64,000 nucleotides of DNA from Adlercreutzia equolifaciens DSM 19450 (GCF_000478885.1 NC_022567.1:558001-622000); one strand, 5' to 3'. Positions 1 through 8,545 are shown, numbered from the stretch's first letter. Notes: generated by a model not told the origin, from the sequence alone. Translations and numbers: made by a program.

Positions 1-82
1 GGGAGCGGTGAAGGCGATCTCGGAAGGCTACGATGTGCGCGAGATTGCCCGTATGCTCTTGGAGACTGCTCTCGACCGGTAG
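1..82 (+). CDS. C-terminal end of an unidentified protein (partial)
   Basis: Only the last 26 codons lie inside the window, ending at TAG 80-82. The visible tail reads ...SEGYDVREIARMLLETALDR. It is too short to assign. An intrinsic terminator follows about 30 bases later, so this is the last gene of its transcription unit. The frame is open back to base 2 and its GC-rich codon use matches neighbouring genes, which is why I call it coding. Confidence 0.6.
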   Translation, partial: GAVKAISEGYDVREIARMLLETALDR

Positions 83-113
83 CTCTGGTGCTTTCGCCTA
101 TCGTTTCAAAGGG

Positions 114-152
114 AAGACGCCCGCTCTTTCGAATAAGGAGTGGGCGTCTTTT
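114..152 (+). terminator. intrinsic terminator
   Basis: The stem AGACGCCCGCTC / GAGTGGGCGTCT (one mismatch) surrounds a short loop and is followed by TTTTTT. It ends the transcript of the partial gene at the window start. Confidence 0.85.
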
Positions 153-280
153 TTGCTGCTTCAATCGGTTACGGGGTGTACTACAAATATTGTGCGATTG
201 CAAAAGATGATAGATATCCATAGTTGACAAGATGACGATGATTTTTCAGGAAATCGAAAACTTTCTTCGGTAAAAGGCTT

Positions 281-307
281 TTGTGCAACTGCAAGAAATG
301 CTATAGT
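281..307 (+). promoter_or_regulatory. predicted sigma70 promoter of the amidinotransferase gene
   Basis: An extended -10 element (TG at 299-300, TATAGT at 302-307) is preceded by a weak -35-like TTGTGC at 281-286. It gives a leader of about 45 bases that contains the ribosome site TAGGAG at 347-352. Bases 83-360 hold no gene. Confidence 0.5.
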
Positions 308-360
308 GCAGCTAGTCTCAAAAGAGACGGAAGAGTGCCTATGAGATAGGAGCACATGTT

Positions 361-1506
361 ATGGCAAAGATCGTCAGCTCTTGGAACGACTGGGATCCGC
401 TGAAGCGCGTCATCGTCGGCCGCTGCGACAACTCCGTCATCCCGCCGGAGGAGCCCGCCACCTCTGAGAAGGTGCCGGTTGACTCCGAGATGCGCGGCAT
501 GTGGGGCCTGCGTCCCTCCGACACCGTGGCTCGCGGCAACGAGTGCCTCGAGAACCTCGTGAAGATCCTCGAGGACCGCGGCGTCGTCGTCGACCGCCCG
601 ACCCCGCTGCAGTGGAACCAGGCCATCGGCACGCCGGACTTCCGCAACGACTCCATGATGACCTGCATGCCTCCGCGCGACATCCTGCTGACCATCGGCA
701 ACGAGATCATGGCCGCCGCCAACTCCTTCCGCTGCCGCTACTATGAGTATCTCGCCTACTGGCCCCTCATGGAGGAGTACTTCGAGCAGGATCCCGACTT
801 CAAGTGGACCCAGGCCCCCCGTCCCCGCCTGACCGATCGCTCCTACAAGCACAACTACTACGACGAGAAGATCACCCTTGAGGAGCGCCTGGTGCGCACC
901 GCCAACAAGGACTTCGTGACCACCGAGGTCGAGCCGATGTGGGACGCCGCCGACGTGATGCGCATGGGCAAGGACCTGTTCATCCAGCACGGCCTGACCA
1001 CCAACCGCGCCGCCATGGACTGGTTCCAGCGCTACTACCCCGAGTACCGCGTGCACGCCGTGAACTTCCCCGGCGACCCCTACCCGATCCACATCGACGC
1101 GACCTTCGTGCCGCTGCGCCCGGGCCTGATCATCAACAACCCGCACCGCCCGCTGCCCGAGCCGCAGCGCGCCATCTTCGAGGCCAACGACTGGCAGATC
1201 GTCGAGGCCGCCCAGCCCGCGCACACCGAGCCGCCGGCGCTGTGCTACTCCTCCGTGTGGCTGTCCATGAACTGCCTGGTCCTCGACCCGAAGACCGTCA
1301 TCGTGGAGGCCTCCGAGGTGCATCAGCAGGAGCAGATGGACAAGCTGGGCATGAACGTCATCCCCTGCGACCTGCGCGACGCCTACCCGTTCGGCGGCGG
1401 CCTGCACTGCTCCACCGCCGACGTCTACCGCGAGGGCGAGTGCCTCGACTACTTCCCGAACCGCGTCGAGGATCCCACCCTCGTGCGCCCCGAGATGTGG
1501 AAGTAA
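361..1506 (+). CDS. amidinotransferase, arginine:glycine amidinotransferase (AGAT) family
   Basis: The 381-residue protein belongs to the AGAT/StrB1 family, which moves the amidino group of arginine to an amine acceptor and releases ornithine. It keeps the AGAT core: EPMWDAADVMRMGKDLF (Asp195/Asp198 region), HIDATF (His244), RVH, WLSMN, and GGGLHCSTADV with the nucleophile Cys350. It has no leader, so it is cytosolic. TAGGAG lies 8 bases before the ATG. Where animal AGAT has Asn-Pro-Met just before the catalytic His, this protein has Tyr-Pro-Ile (241-243), so the acceptor need not be glycine. Codon use is extremely biased to C/G third positions, suggesting high expression. The gene is monocistronic, with a terminator right behind it, and an MHS permease follows. 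Family assignment is secure; the substrate is not. Confidence 0.85.
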   Translation: MAKIVSSWNDWDPLKRVIVGRCDNSVIPPEEPATSEKVPVDSEMRGMWGLRPSDTVARGNECLENLVKILEDRGVVVDRPTPLQWNQAIGTPDFRNDSMMTCMPPRDILLTIGNEIMAAANSFRCRYYEYLAYWPLMEEYFEQDPDFKWTQAPRPRLTDRSYKHNYYDEKITLEERLVRTANKDFVTTEVEPMWDAADVMRMGKDLFIQHGLTTNRAAMDWFQRYYPEYRVHAVNFPGDPYPIHIDATFVPLRPGLIINNPHRPLPEPQRAIFEANDWQIVEAAQPAHTEPPALCYSSVWLSMNCLVLDPKTVIVEASEVHQQEQMDKLGMNVIPCDLRDAYPFGGGLHCSTADVYREGECLDYFPNRVEDPTLVRPEMWK

Positions 1507-1540
1507 ATCCCACTCACAGCTCACGCGATGCGTTTGCGAA

Positions 1541-1569
1541 AGGAGCCCGCTTCGGCGGGCTCCTTTTTT
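1541..1569 (+). terminator. intrinsic terminator
   Basis: A perfect stem AGGAGCCCGC / GCGGGCTCCT closed by a TTCG tetraloop runs into seven T residues. It ends the amidinotransferase transcript. Confidence 0.95.
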
Positions 1570-1743
1570 TGCGCGCTTGTCGCTGGAAGTTGAATCAAGC
1601 TCCCTGCTCTATTGGCCATGATTCCAGGTCACGACTGAAAAAGGGGATTTGTGCGACTAACTATTTCGCCATTCCCGTCTGCATAAAATGATTCCTATGG
1701 TAAGGTAAACACTTAAGTCAGGGCCTTATTGAAAGGAGAAGCC

Positions 1744-1800
1744 ATGACCGGAACTTTCACAACAGAGGGCTTGGGGTTGGGTGATTGCTATGGCATCTAG
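1744..1800 (+). CDS. possible 18-codon leader ORF overlapping the permease start
   Basis: ATG 1744 has the best ribosome site of the area (GAAAGGAGAA just upstream) but opens only 18 codons (MTGTFTTEGLGLGDCYGI), stopping at TAG 1798-1800 inside the start of the permease gene, in another frame. It may be a leader peptide giving translational coupling. Alternatively the permease once started here and a small indel moved the frame. Confidence 0.35.
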   Translation: MTGTFTTEGLGLGDCYGI

Positions 1801-3148
1801 CACCAACGAAGCGGTACAGCCGGCAACGACGTACGCTGAAGCGACCGAAGCAGAGAAGCACGCCGTTCTGCGCAAGGTGACGGGGTCTTCCTTCCTCGGT
1901 AACTTCATCGAATGGTTCGACTACGCGAGCTACTCCTATTTGGCGACCGTTATCGCCATGGTGTTCTTCCCTGCGGAAGATCGTGCCGTGGCCGTGATGA
2001 GCACCTTCGGCGTGTTCGCGCTCTCGTTCCTCGTGCGTCCCATCGGCGCGATTTTCTGGGGCAACATGGGCGACAAGAAGGGTCGCAAATGGGCGCTTTC
2101 GGTGTCCATCTTGCTGATGAGCGGTGCGACCTTCCTGATCGGCTGCTTGCCCGGCTATGCTGTCATCGGCGTTGGGGCTCCGCTTCTGCTTCTGCTGCTG
2201 CGCATGGTGCAGTCGTTCTCGGCGGCGGGCGAGTATGCTGGCGCTGCCACCTTTATCGCGGAGTACGCGCCGCATAACCATCGCGGGTTTTACTGCTCGA
2301 TGGTGCCGGCCTCCACGGCAACAGGTCTGCTCGTGGGCTCGCTTCTGGCCACATTCATGTTTACGGTTTGGGGCGCCGATTCGTCCTTCGTCGTCGATTG
2401 GGGCTGGCGCATCCCGTTCTGGCTGGCGCTTCCCTTGGGCTACATCACCCACTACATCCGTACCCATCTGGAGGATTCCCCGGTGTACGCCCAGATGCAG
2501 GAGCGTATGAAGGAAATGGGCGAGAAGGTGGAGCATCCCATTCGCACGCTGTTCACCAAGCACCTCAGGGTGCTGCTCATCTCGTTCGGCGCCTGCGTGC
2601 TGAACGCCGTGGGCTTCTACGCGGTGCTCACGTATCTTCCGAACTACTTGGAGACGACGTTGAACTACCCGCCGAGCGACGCGTCGACGATCACCACCAT
2701 CGTGCTCGTCGTCTACATCGCCTTCATCTTCCTGTCTGGCCGCATCTCCGACAAGGTGGGCCGCAAGAAGATGCTCATCGGAGCCTGTGTGGGCTTCATC
2801 TTGTTCACGGTGCCGGCATTCATGCTGCTCGGCACGATGAACTTCTGGGTCATTCTGATCGTCGAGCTGTTCATGTGCCTGTTGCTCACCATCAACGATG
2901 GCACCCTGGCCAGCTACCTCACCGAGACGTTCCCGACCGACGTGCGCTACTCCGGCTTCGCCCTTTCGTTTAACCTGGCGAACGCCATCTTCGGCGGCTC
3001 GGCCTCGTTCATCTCGTTCTGGTTGATCGACCTTACGGGCAACGCCATCGCGCCGGCCTGGTACATGGTGGCCATCGCGGTCGTCGCGTTCATCGCCATG
3101 TGCATGACCCACGATCATTCCGGCAAGAAGCTGGACGACGTGAAGTAA
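1790..3148 (+). CDS. MFS transporter, metabolite:H+ symporter (MHS/ProP-like) family
   Basis: About 452 residues from ATG 1790; an in-frame GTG at 1781 is possible. Twelve hydrophobic segments are visible. The MHS signature occurs near the N-terminus (NFIEWFDYASYSY), the loop 2-3 motif is GNMGDKKGRKWAL, and a second copy, GRISDKVGRKKM, lies in the C-terminal half. Relatives import zwitterions and organic acids such as proline, betaine, shikimate and alpha-ketoglutarate with protons. Its place behind an amidinotransferase suggests it carries an amino acid or guanidino compound linked to that enzyme, but the two genes are separated by a terminator. Substrate unknown. Confidence 0.85.
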   Translation: MASSTNEAVQPATTYAEATEAEKHAVLRKVTGSSFLGNFIEWFDYASYSYLATVIAMVFFPAEDRAVAVMSTFGVFALSFLVRPIGAIFWGNMGDKKGRKWALSVSILLMSGATFLIGCLPGYAVIGVGAPLLLLLLRMVQSFSAAGEYAGAATFIAEYAPHNHRGFYCSMVPASTATGLLVGSLLATFMFTVWGADSSFVVDWGWRIPFWLALPLGYITHYIRTHLEDSPVYAQMQERMKEMGEKVEHPIRTLFTKHLRVLLISFGACVLNAVGFYAVLTYLPNYLETTLNYPPSDASTITTIVLVVYIAFIFLSGRISDKVGRKKMLIGACVGFILFTVPAFMLLGTMNFWVILIVELFMCLLLTINDGTLASYLTETFPTDVRYSGFALSFNLANAIFGGSASFISFWLIDLTGNAIAPAWYMVAIAVVAFIAMCMTHDHSGKKLDDVK

Positions 3149-3180
3149 GCTTTGCCGCCCATTTGCCTGCATTAAGTGAA

Positions 3181-3207
3181 GGGCCTCCTGCGTGAGGCCC
3201 TTTTTTT
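3181..3207 (+). terminator. intrinsic terminator after the permease
   Basis: Stem GGGCCTC / GAGGCCC around CTGCGT is followed by seven T residues. Confidence 0.95.
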
Positions 3208-3236
3208 GCGACGGGGAGCGCTCTCCAGACGCAAGA

Positions 3237-3273
3237 AACCCCGCTGCGTTTCAAGGGCTTTCGCAGCGGGGTT
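3237..3273 (-). terminator. hairpin ending the minus-strand nonapeptide transcript
   Basis: A perfect 12-bp stem (AACCCCGCTGCG / CGCAGCGGGGTT) is followed on the minus strand by TTTCTT. Two smaller hairpins precede it on the same strand (3290-3310, GGGCGGTTAGCGCCC at 3316-3330), so the predicted RNA is highly structured. Confidence 0.6.
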
Positions 3274-3335
3274 CTCACCTCAGAGAGTCCTGCGGAGGGC
3301 GGCCGCAGGGGATTTGGGCGGTTAGCGCCCTGGAA

Positions 3336-3365
3336 TTAGCGGATGATGACGGGCCAGTCTCCCAT
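3336..3365 (-). CDS. nine-codon ORF MGDWPVIIR in a stand-alone transcription unit
   Basis: On the minus strand a complete set of signals surrounds nine codons. There is a promoter (TTGATA, 17-base spacer, TATAGT at 3405-3433), the Shine-Dalgarno AGGAGG at 3372-3377 six bases before ATG 3365-3363, codons for MGDWPVIIR, and stop TAA at 3336-3338. Three hairpins follow, the last being the terminator-like stem at 3237-3273. No gene lies downstream on that strand because the permease is antisense there. It could be a stalling leader peptide, a secreted peptide, or the coding part of a dual-function small RNA. I do not recognise the peptide. Confidence 0.5.
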   Translation of the reverse strand: MGDWPVIIR

Positions 3366-3404
3366 AATGGGCCTCCTCTGGTCGTTTGCGTATTCGCTGA
3401 TTTC

Positions 3405-3433
3405 ACTATAAAGTCCCGTTCTTCAATTATCAA
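3405..3433 (-). promoter_or_regulatory. sigma70 promoter of the nonapeptide RNA
   Basis: Minus-strand -35 TTGATA (3428-3433) and -10 TATAGT (3405-3410) are exactly 17 bases apart in an AT-rich island, giving a start near 3398 and a predicted RNA of about 165 bases. The rest of the intergenic stretch 3434-3574 shows no further gene. Confidence 0.65.
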
Positions 3434-3574
3434 TATCTAAATTCCTGATAATAACTTTGGTACAAAATAATAATAACATTCTCAGTTATAACTATCTTTA
3501 AGATCAACTTTTGATAATAGGAGACTCCGAAGCTGATAGAATGAAAGAGGGAGAACTCAAGGAAAGGCGGCGCG

Positions 3575-4963
3575 ATGGCGGGGAAGTCTGCGATGCGGGG
3601 AAAGACGGAGGCGGTGCCTCGGTCGACGAAGGCGACAAAGCGGCTCTCTGTGGACGAACTGGTGGCCTTTATGAGCCTGCCCATATTCTACGAGCTGCGC
3701 ACGGCGGTGGACGTGGGCATCCTGCTCTTTGACGACTTGGACGAATACGATCTTCCCGAGGGCTACTCGAAGGAGGATATCTGGCGCATCCTGCTCGCTG
3801 TGCGCAAGCAGGCCGCCGTGTTCGTCCCCGAGGATCCGGAGCGCACGGCCGACATGTGGATGGTGACCACGAGCTCGCTGTCCTTCAATACCGAGATGCT
3901 GGAGGTGCGCTCGAAGGAGGACTCCTCGCTGGCGCGATCGCTTAGGGATATGCAAGGCTCTCCTTTCGTGACGCGCTTTATCGAGTGCACGCTGATGCGC
4001 GGCCTGGCGGACGAGGGCATCGCGATGGACGAGGAGCGGGTGCACGAGCTGTTCGCGGGCGCGCCGCCACTGACGTCCCTCGATCAGCTGGTGGCCAACT
4101 ACTTCCGCCTGTCGAGCGATTGCGACAGCTTGGCGCGGCGCGCGGTGACCCACGGGCTCATCGAGACGCTGTACTACGAGCTTTCCGAAGGGGTTGATTT
4201 GTCCGAGCTGCCCGAGCGGGTGCTCGCGCCGTTGGATCCGCGCTTGGCGCCTCCGGAATCCCAGGTGCTGATGGATCTGGTGTGCCAGCGGGCCTGCGCG
4301 GCGGGGGACGATATGCGTTTCGGCCCCGTGTTGCGGCTGCTTAATATTAGCTGGTTCTTCCGTTATTTCAACGTGCTGCCGCGCCTGAACGTGCTCGTGG
4401 GGCTGCTTCTGCGAAACATTCTGGCCCTGAAGTGGGGCTTTCCCGTGCTCAGCTGGATACCGGAGGGCTTCGATGCGACCTTGGCGGAGGCACCGGTGGA
4501 TGCGGCCCGCTACGAGGCAGTGTTCGAATCGTGGTCGACCGACTATGGCTTCGGCTTCGACTTCACGCCCTATTTCGAGCTGAACGTGTGCCTGTATCTG
4601 CGCGAGCTGGAGGGCTTGGCGGCATCCATCACCTATCTCGAGCAGCTGAACGAGCAGATCGAGCGCATCTTCGAATCCCATATCAACGCACGGCAGAAGT
4701 CTATTTTGGTGGCGCTGTGCCGCGAGCCGGGAGCTCTTTTGCGCATCGCGCCGCATCAGCGCGCATTCCGCATCGCCTACGGCACGGCCCGGGCCGATTT
4801 CCTGGGGCTCGAACGCGAGGGGTATCTGGTGCGGGAGCAGGAGGGGCGCGCCTTCGCCTTCCGTGCTCATCCCGACTTGCAGGAGAAGATCGTCCAGCTG
4901 GGGGCCGCCGTGGTCGGCTCGGCGGAAGCGAGCCTGGATGCGACGCCCCTTGTAGTATCCTGA
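3575..4963 (+). CDS. uncharacterised protein with C-terminal winged-helix-like region
   Basis: A 462-residue soluble protein I do not recognise. The last 90 residues (ARQKSILVAL...TARADFLGLEREGYL... AFAFRAHP) have the pattern of the winged-helix tail found after Fic domains, and the preceding all-alpha region (about 150-390) has a similar helical pattern but lacks the HPFxxGNGR motif, so AMP-transfer activity is not expected. The ribosome site GGAAAGG precedes ATG 3575. It stands alone between the nonapeptide unit and an aminotransferase. It may be a DNA-binding regulator. Confidence 0.7.
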   Translation: MAGKSAMRGKTEAVPRSTKATKRLSVDELVAFMSLPIFYELRTAVDVGILLFDDLDEYDLPEGYSKEDIWRILLAVRKQAAVFVPEDPERTADMWMVTTSSLSFNTEMLEVRSKEDSSLARSLRDMQGSPFVTRFIECTLMRGLADEGIAMDEERVHELFAGAPPLTSLDQLVANYFRLSSDCDSLARRAVTHGLIETLYYELSEGVDLSELPERVLAPLDPRLAPPESQVLMDLVCQRACAAGDDMRFGPVLRLLNISWFFRYFNVLPRLNVLVGLLLRNILALKWGFPVLSWIPEGFDATLAEAPVDAARYEAVFESWSTDYGFGFDFTPYFELNVCLYLRELEGLAASITYLEQLNEQIERIFESHINARQKSILVALCREPGALLRIAPHQRAFRIAYGTARADFLGLEREGYLVREQEGRAFAFRAHPDLQEKIVQLGAAVVGSAEASLDATPLVVS

Positions 4964-5051
4964 GAGGGAACTGAGAGGGCGGTGGCGTTGAGGGCCGCCT
5001 TGAGGCCAGCCCGCGCGCTGCGGCTGGCGAGAGCGTGCGAAAGGGATTGCC

Positions 5052-6245
5052 ATGATCAACGAGAAGATGTACGGATTGGGCGATGAGCCGAGTGCCATCC
5101 GCGAGCTGTTTGCCTACGGGATGGCGCGCAAGGCCGAGATCGGTGCCGAGAACGTGTTCGATTTCTCGATCGGCAATCCCTCGGTGCCGGCGCCCGAGCT
5201 GGTGCGCGAAACCATGCTGGAGCTTCTGGATATGGATCCGGTGGCTCTTCACGCCTATTCGCCGGCGGCGGGGCTGCCCGAGGTGAAGGAGGCCATTGCG
5301 GCGTATCTGTCTGAGCGCTACGACACGACGGCGACGTCGGGTCACTTGTACCTGACGGCCGGTGCGGCGGCGGCTTTGGCTTCATCCATTGCCGCTGTGA
5401 CCCATCCGGGTGATGAGGTGGTCGTGGTGTCACCGTACTTCCCCGAGTACCGCACGTGGATCGAGGCGGCCGGCTGCACCATCGTGGAGGTGCCGGCGGC
5501 GGTTCCGAGCTTCCAGCCCGATATCGAGGCGTTGCGCGCGGCCATCGGGCCGAAGACGAGCGCGGTCATCATCAACACGCCGAACAACCCGGTGGGCGCC
5601 GTGTACACCCGCGAGAGCCTTCAGGCCCTGGCGGCCATGCTGCGCGAGCGCGAGGAGGCGCTGGGACGGCCCTTGTACCTGATCAGCGACGAGCCCTACC
5701 GCGAGATCACCTACGGCATTGAAGTGCCCTGGGTGCCGTCGCTCTACGCGCGCACCATCGTGTGCTACTCCTATTCCAAGGCGCTCTCGCTTCCCGGCGA
5801 GCGCATTGGGTGGGTGTACGTGTCCGATGCCGCTGACGACGGCGATGCGGTGGCGGTGGCCGTGGCGGGCGCGGGACGGGCGCTCGGCTACGTGTGCGCG
5901 CCGGTGCTGCTGCAGCGCGTGGCGGCTCGCTGCGTGGGGGAGCCGTCGGACGTGGCCGCCTACGCGGAGAACCGCCGTCTGCTGACTGAGGGGCTTTCCG
6001 CGCTGGGCTACGAGTACGTGGAGCCGGACGGCGCCTTCTACCTGTGGGCGCGCGCCCTGGAAGAGGACGCCCAGGCGTTTTCCGATCGTGCCAAGGAATA
6101 CGAGCTGCTCATCGTTCCCTCGGACAGCTTCGGCGTCGGCGGCTGGGTGCGGCTGTCCTACTGCATCGCCCGCGACACCATCGAACGCTCGATGCCCGCA
6201 TTCAAAGCCCTGAAGGAGAGCTACGAAGCCAAATTGAGTTCGTAG
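5052..6245 (+). CDS. class I PLP-dependent aminotransferase
   Basis: 397 residues of the aspartate/aromatic aminotransferase fold type I. Visible motifs are FSIGNPS near the N-terminus, AYSPAAGLPEVKEAIAAYL, INTPNNPVGAVYTRE, ISDEPYREI, and CYSYSKALSLPGERIGW with the Schiff-base lysine at about residue 240. It probably moves an amino group between an amino acid and 2-oxoglutarate in the cytosol; the amino acid cannot be deduced. There is a weak ribosome site (AAAGGG) before ATG 5052. It lies 88 bases after the previous gene and may be co-transcribed. It converges on the small membrane protein at 6340-6522. Confidence 0.85.
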   Translation: MINEKMYGLGDEPSAIRELFAYGMARKAEIGAENVFDFSIGNPSVPAPELVRETMLELLDMDPVALHAYSPAAGLPEVKEAIAAYLSERYDTTATSGHLYLTAGAAAALASSIAAVTHPGDEVVVVSPYFPEYRTWIEAAGCTIVEVPAAVPSFQPDIEALRAAIGPKTSAVIINTPNNPVGAVYTRESLQALAAMLREREEALGRPLYLISDEPYREITYGIEVPWVPSLYARTIVCYSYSKALSLPGERIGWVYVSDAADDGDAVAVAVAGAGRALGYVCAPVLLQRVAARCVGEPSDVAAYAENRRLLTEGLSALGYEYVEPDGAFYLWARALEEDAQAFSDRAKEYELLIVPSDSFGVGGWVRLSYCIARDTIERSMPAFKALKESYEAKLSS

Positions 6246-6339
6246 CCATAGCGCGCCCTCGTTTTCTCAGATTTATCCAAGCCGACCGCTTTAGGAATTT
6301 GGTTGGTGCGCTTCTCGTCATTTTCCAAAGAAAGTGGCT

Positions 6340-6522
6340 CTACTTACGCTTGCGGCGGGCGAGCCAGAAGAAGCCGGCGCTGGCGACGATGAGGCCGACG
6401 AGGGTCGCCACGCGGCCTACGCTGGGGTCTTTGTAGCCGATGGCGAAGACGCCGAGGCAGAAGGCGGCCATGATGACGCAGAGAATGCCGAGCCAGCGCA
6501 GGTAACGTTGCTTCTCTTCCAT
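6340..6522 (-). CDS. small two-span membrane protein
   Basis: Sixty residues with two hydrophobic helices (LGILCVIMAAFCLGVFAIG and TLVGLIVASAGFFWLA) and a basic tail ARRKRK. It begins ten bases after the stop of the membrane LuxR gene on the same strand and so is its likely operon partner. The sequence gives no function. It might be a small partner of the sensor. Confidence 0.55.
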   Translation of the reverse strand: MEEKQRYLRWLGILCVIMAAFCLGVFAIGYKDPSVGRVATLVGLIVASAGFFWLARRKRK

Positions 6523-6531
6523 GGGGGCGTC

Positions 6532-8328
6532 CTAGCTTCCGTAAGAATTGAGGTACTCGAGGATTTCCTGGCGCGAGTGCATGCCGCACTTGCTGTAGAT
6601 GCGCTTGATGTGGCTGTGCGCGGTGGCGGGGGTGATGAACAGCTCTTCGGCCACTTTCTTCTGTGTGTGACCCAGCGCGTAAAGGGTGAGCACGTCCATC
6701 TCGCGGCTGGTGAGCAGGAAGTGCTCGCCCATGCGCTCAACGTTGCGGCGCATGGAATCGGACAGCTCGCCCATGGAGAGCGGGGAAGGGATAGGGGATG
6801 GCTCCAAGGCGGCCGAGGCTGAAGAGGCGAGAGGCGATGGCATCGTCGCCGAGGGGGAAGACGAAGGGGCGGAGGCGAGAGAGATCGAGGCGGGGTCGAT
6901 CTGGAGAAGCTGCTCCCGGATAGCGGCGCATTCCTCGTTGCAACGGATGCACTGGCGTGCTTCGGCGGCTTTCAGAGCCTCGGAGGCCGTCTGCTGGGCA
7001 GAAGCTTCGCGTTTTGCCGCGTTGAACACGACGTCTTGCAATGTCTGCGCCGCTTCGGCCAGCGCTGCCGCCGATTCGGCCGCATCGGCTTCGGCTTGGC
7101 GCTTGACCCGCTCGTTCTCGGCTTCCAGACGATCGTTCTCTGCGGACGACTCGCCGCGCTCGGCGTGCATGAACTGCACGAGAACCACTTGGGTGGAAAT
7201 GAGGACAAGAGCCCCGAGAAGCGAGTTGATGAGCAGATCGTTGCCGGCCAACGGGTAAGTGAAGTACAGCAGCATGCGGGCGAGGGAGCGTGAGCCGAAG
7301 CAGATTACCCAGCCGCCCATGGCGTAAACATAGGGGTCGCGGGTTCCGAAGCTGGTGAAGGCGATGATGACGTACCAGCAGTAGGCGCAGATGACGATGT
7401 TCAGCGTGTTGACGGCCACGGCCCCGATCTCCCAGTGGTAGGGGAAGGCGCCGAACAGGACGAGGCTGAGAGAGGCCAGAAGTGCCATGGTGATAAACGC
7501 GTCCACGGTCATGACGCGCTCGCGGCGGCGCACAACGAGAAGCATGAGCAGGGCGCATATCAGCATGGAGCACAAGGCGTAGGCCAGCCGCGAGCTCCAG
7601 GTGAAGGGGATGGGCAGGCCGTCGGGGTAGCCGCGGAGAAAGCCGTCGACGAATCCCAGAAGCGCCATGCCGACCGCGCAGGCGGCGAGGAATCGGGAGT
7701 CCTGGATGTTGCTGCGGGCGAAGGTGAAGAAGGTGCGCGCCCGACGGTGCGGCCGCTCCGTGGGATGCTCGGCGCGCAGGCCGGCCGGGCCGAGGAAGGC
7801 GAACTGGGCCACGATGAGCGCCATACCGATGATGTTCTGCGCTCGGGTGGGCAGAAACGAAAGTAGGTAAACGATGCCGACGCTGATGAAGAAGGCCGAG
7901 AACACGAACAGGGCGGCCGTCACTTCGTCGGTGCCGCGCAGGCAGCGCAGCCAGTAGAACATGCACAGCGACAGGGCCAGGGTGCTTGCAATGCTGAGGG
8001 CAAAAGCCGTGGCCACAAGGGTTTGATCGGCGCTGTCGAGCAGGGAGAGGGCCATGGAGGCTCCGGCGGCGACGGTGATGCTCCCCACCATGATCCACTG
8101 CACGGCGGTAGCACCGAGCTCGCGGCGAGATCGCGAGAAGATGAGCAGCGCCACGATGAAGAGCGCGCAGGTGACGAACATGGAGCCGTCGGTGAAGATG
8201 CCGTCGTCGGTGGAGGCGTAGCTGCCGTAGCACGCCACGATGAGGGCTGTGCGTGCGCAGATGATGCCTGCGAGCATGGGCCAGAATGCCTTTGCGCGAC
8301 TCAAAAGTCCGCTCACGACAACGCTCAT
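6532..8328 (-). CDS. LuxR-family transcriptional regulator with large N-terminal membrane domain
   Basis: 598 residues. Residues 1-380 form about ten to twelve membrane helices. Residues 395-450 are a charged coiled coil (ENDRLEAENERVKRQAEADAAE) followed by a Cys pair region (CIRCNEEC). A Ser/Pro/Ala-rich linker leads to a C-terminal LuxR HTH (LTSREMDVLTLYALGHTQKK, then VAEELFITPATAHSHIKRIYSK). This layout is characteristic of the many membrane LuxR proteins of Eggerthellaceae, which usually control neighbouring redox or catabolic genes in response to a small molecule. Its target is not evident; the AOR/Mo-enzyme locus 2.5 kb away is one candidate. There is no phosphorylation receiver domain. 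Confidence 0.85.
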   Translation of the reverse strand: MSVVVSGLLSRAKAFWPMLAGIICARTALIVACYGSYASTDDGIFTDGSMFVTCALFIVALLIFSRSRRELGATAVQWIMVGSITVAAGASMALSLLDSADQTLVATAFALSIASTLALSLCMFYWLRCLRGTDEVTAALFVFSAFFISVGIVYLLSFLPTRAQNIIGMALIVAQFAFLGPAGLRAEHPTERPHRRARTFFTFARSNIQDSRFLAACAVGMALLGFVDGFLRGYPDGLPIPFTWSSRLAYALCSMLICALLMLLVVRRRERVMTVDAFITMALLASLSLVLFGAFPYHWEIGAVAVNTLNIVICAYCWYVIIAFTSFGTRDPYVYAMGGWVICFGSRSLARMLLYFTYPLAGNDLLINSLLGALVLISTQVVLVQFMHAERGESSAENDRLEAENERVKRQAEADAAESAAALAEAAQTLQDVVFNAAKREASAQQTASEALKAAEARQCIRCNEECAAIREQLLQIDPASISLASAPSSSPSATMPSPLASSASAALEPSPIPSPLSMGELSDSMRRNVERMGEHFLLTSREMDVLTLYALGHTQKKVAEELFITPATAHSHIKRIYSKCGMHSRQEILEYLNSYGS

Positions 8329-8545
8329 GAATCCCCCTTTCGCCCGATGCGTGTTCCATCATGGCTTTCCCGCGATTCCCCATCATAGCTCTTTTTCGGG
8401 CTTGTGCGCGGGGAATCTTGGCTGCGGCGTATCTGCCGAGAGGGCCGTTACGTTTCCGCAATCTGACATCGCCTGAAAGAGGGGAGGGGCAACGAGGGGG
8501 TTCTGGTAATCTTGCAAGTGAACAATCGAAGAAGAGGAGGAGCCC

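Noticed and set aside
301..1524. Minus-strand frame opposite the amidinotransferase
   Set aside because: Val/Gly/His-rich mirror of a highly biased gene; no start signals.
3575..4963. Fic-domain AMP transferase
   Set aside because: The tail resembles the winged helix after Fic domains but the HPFxxGNGR active-site motif is absent.
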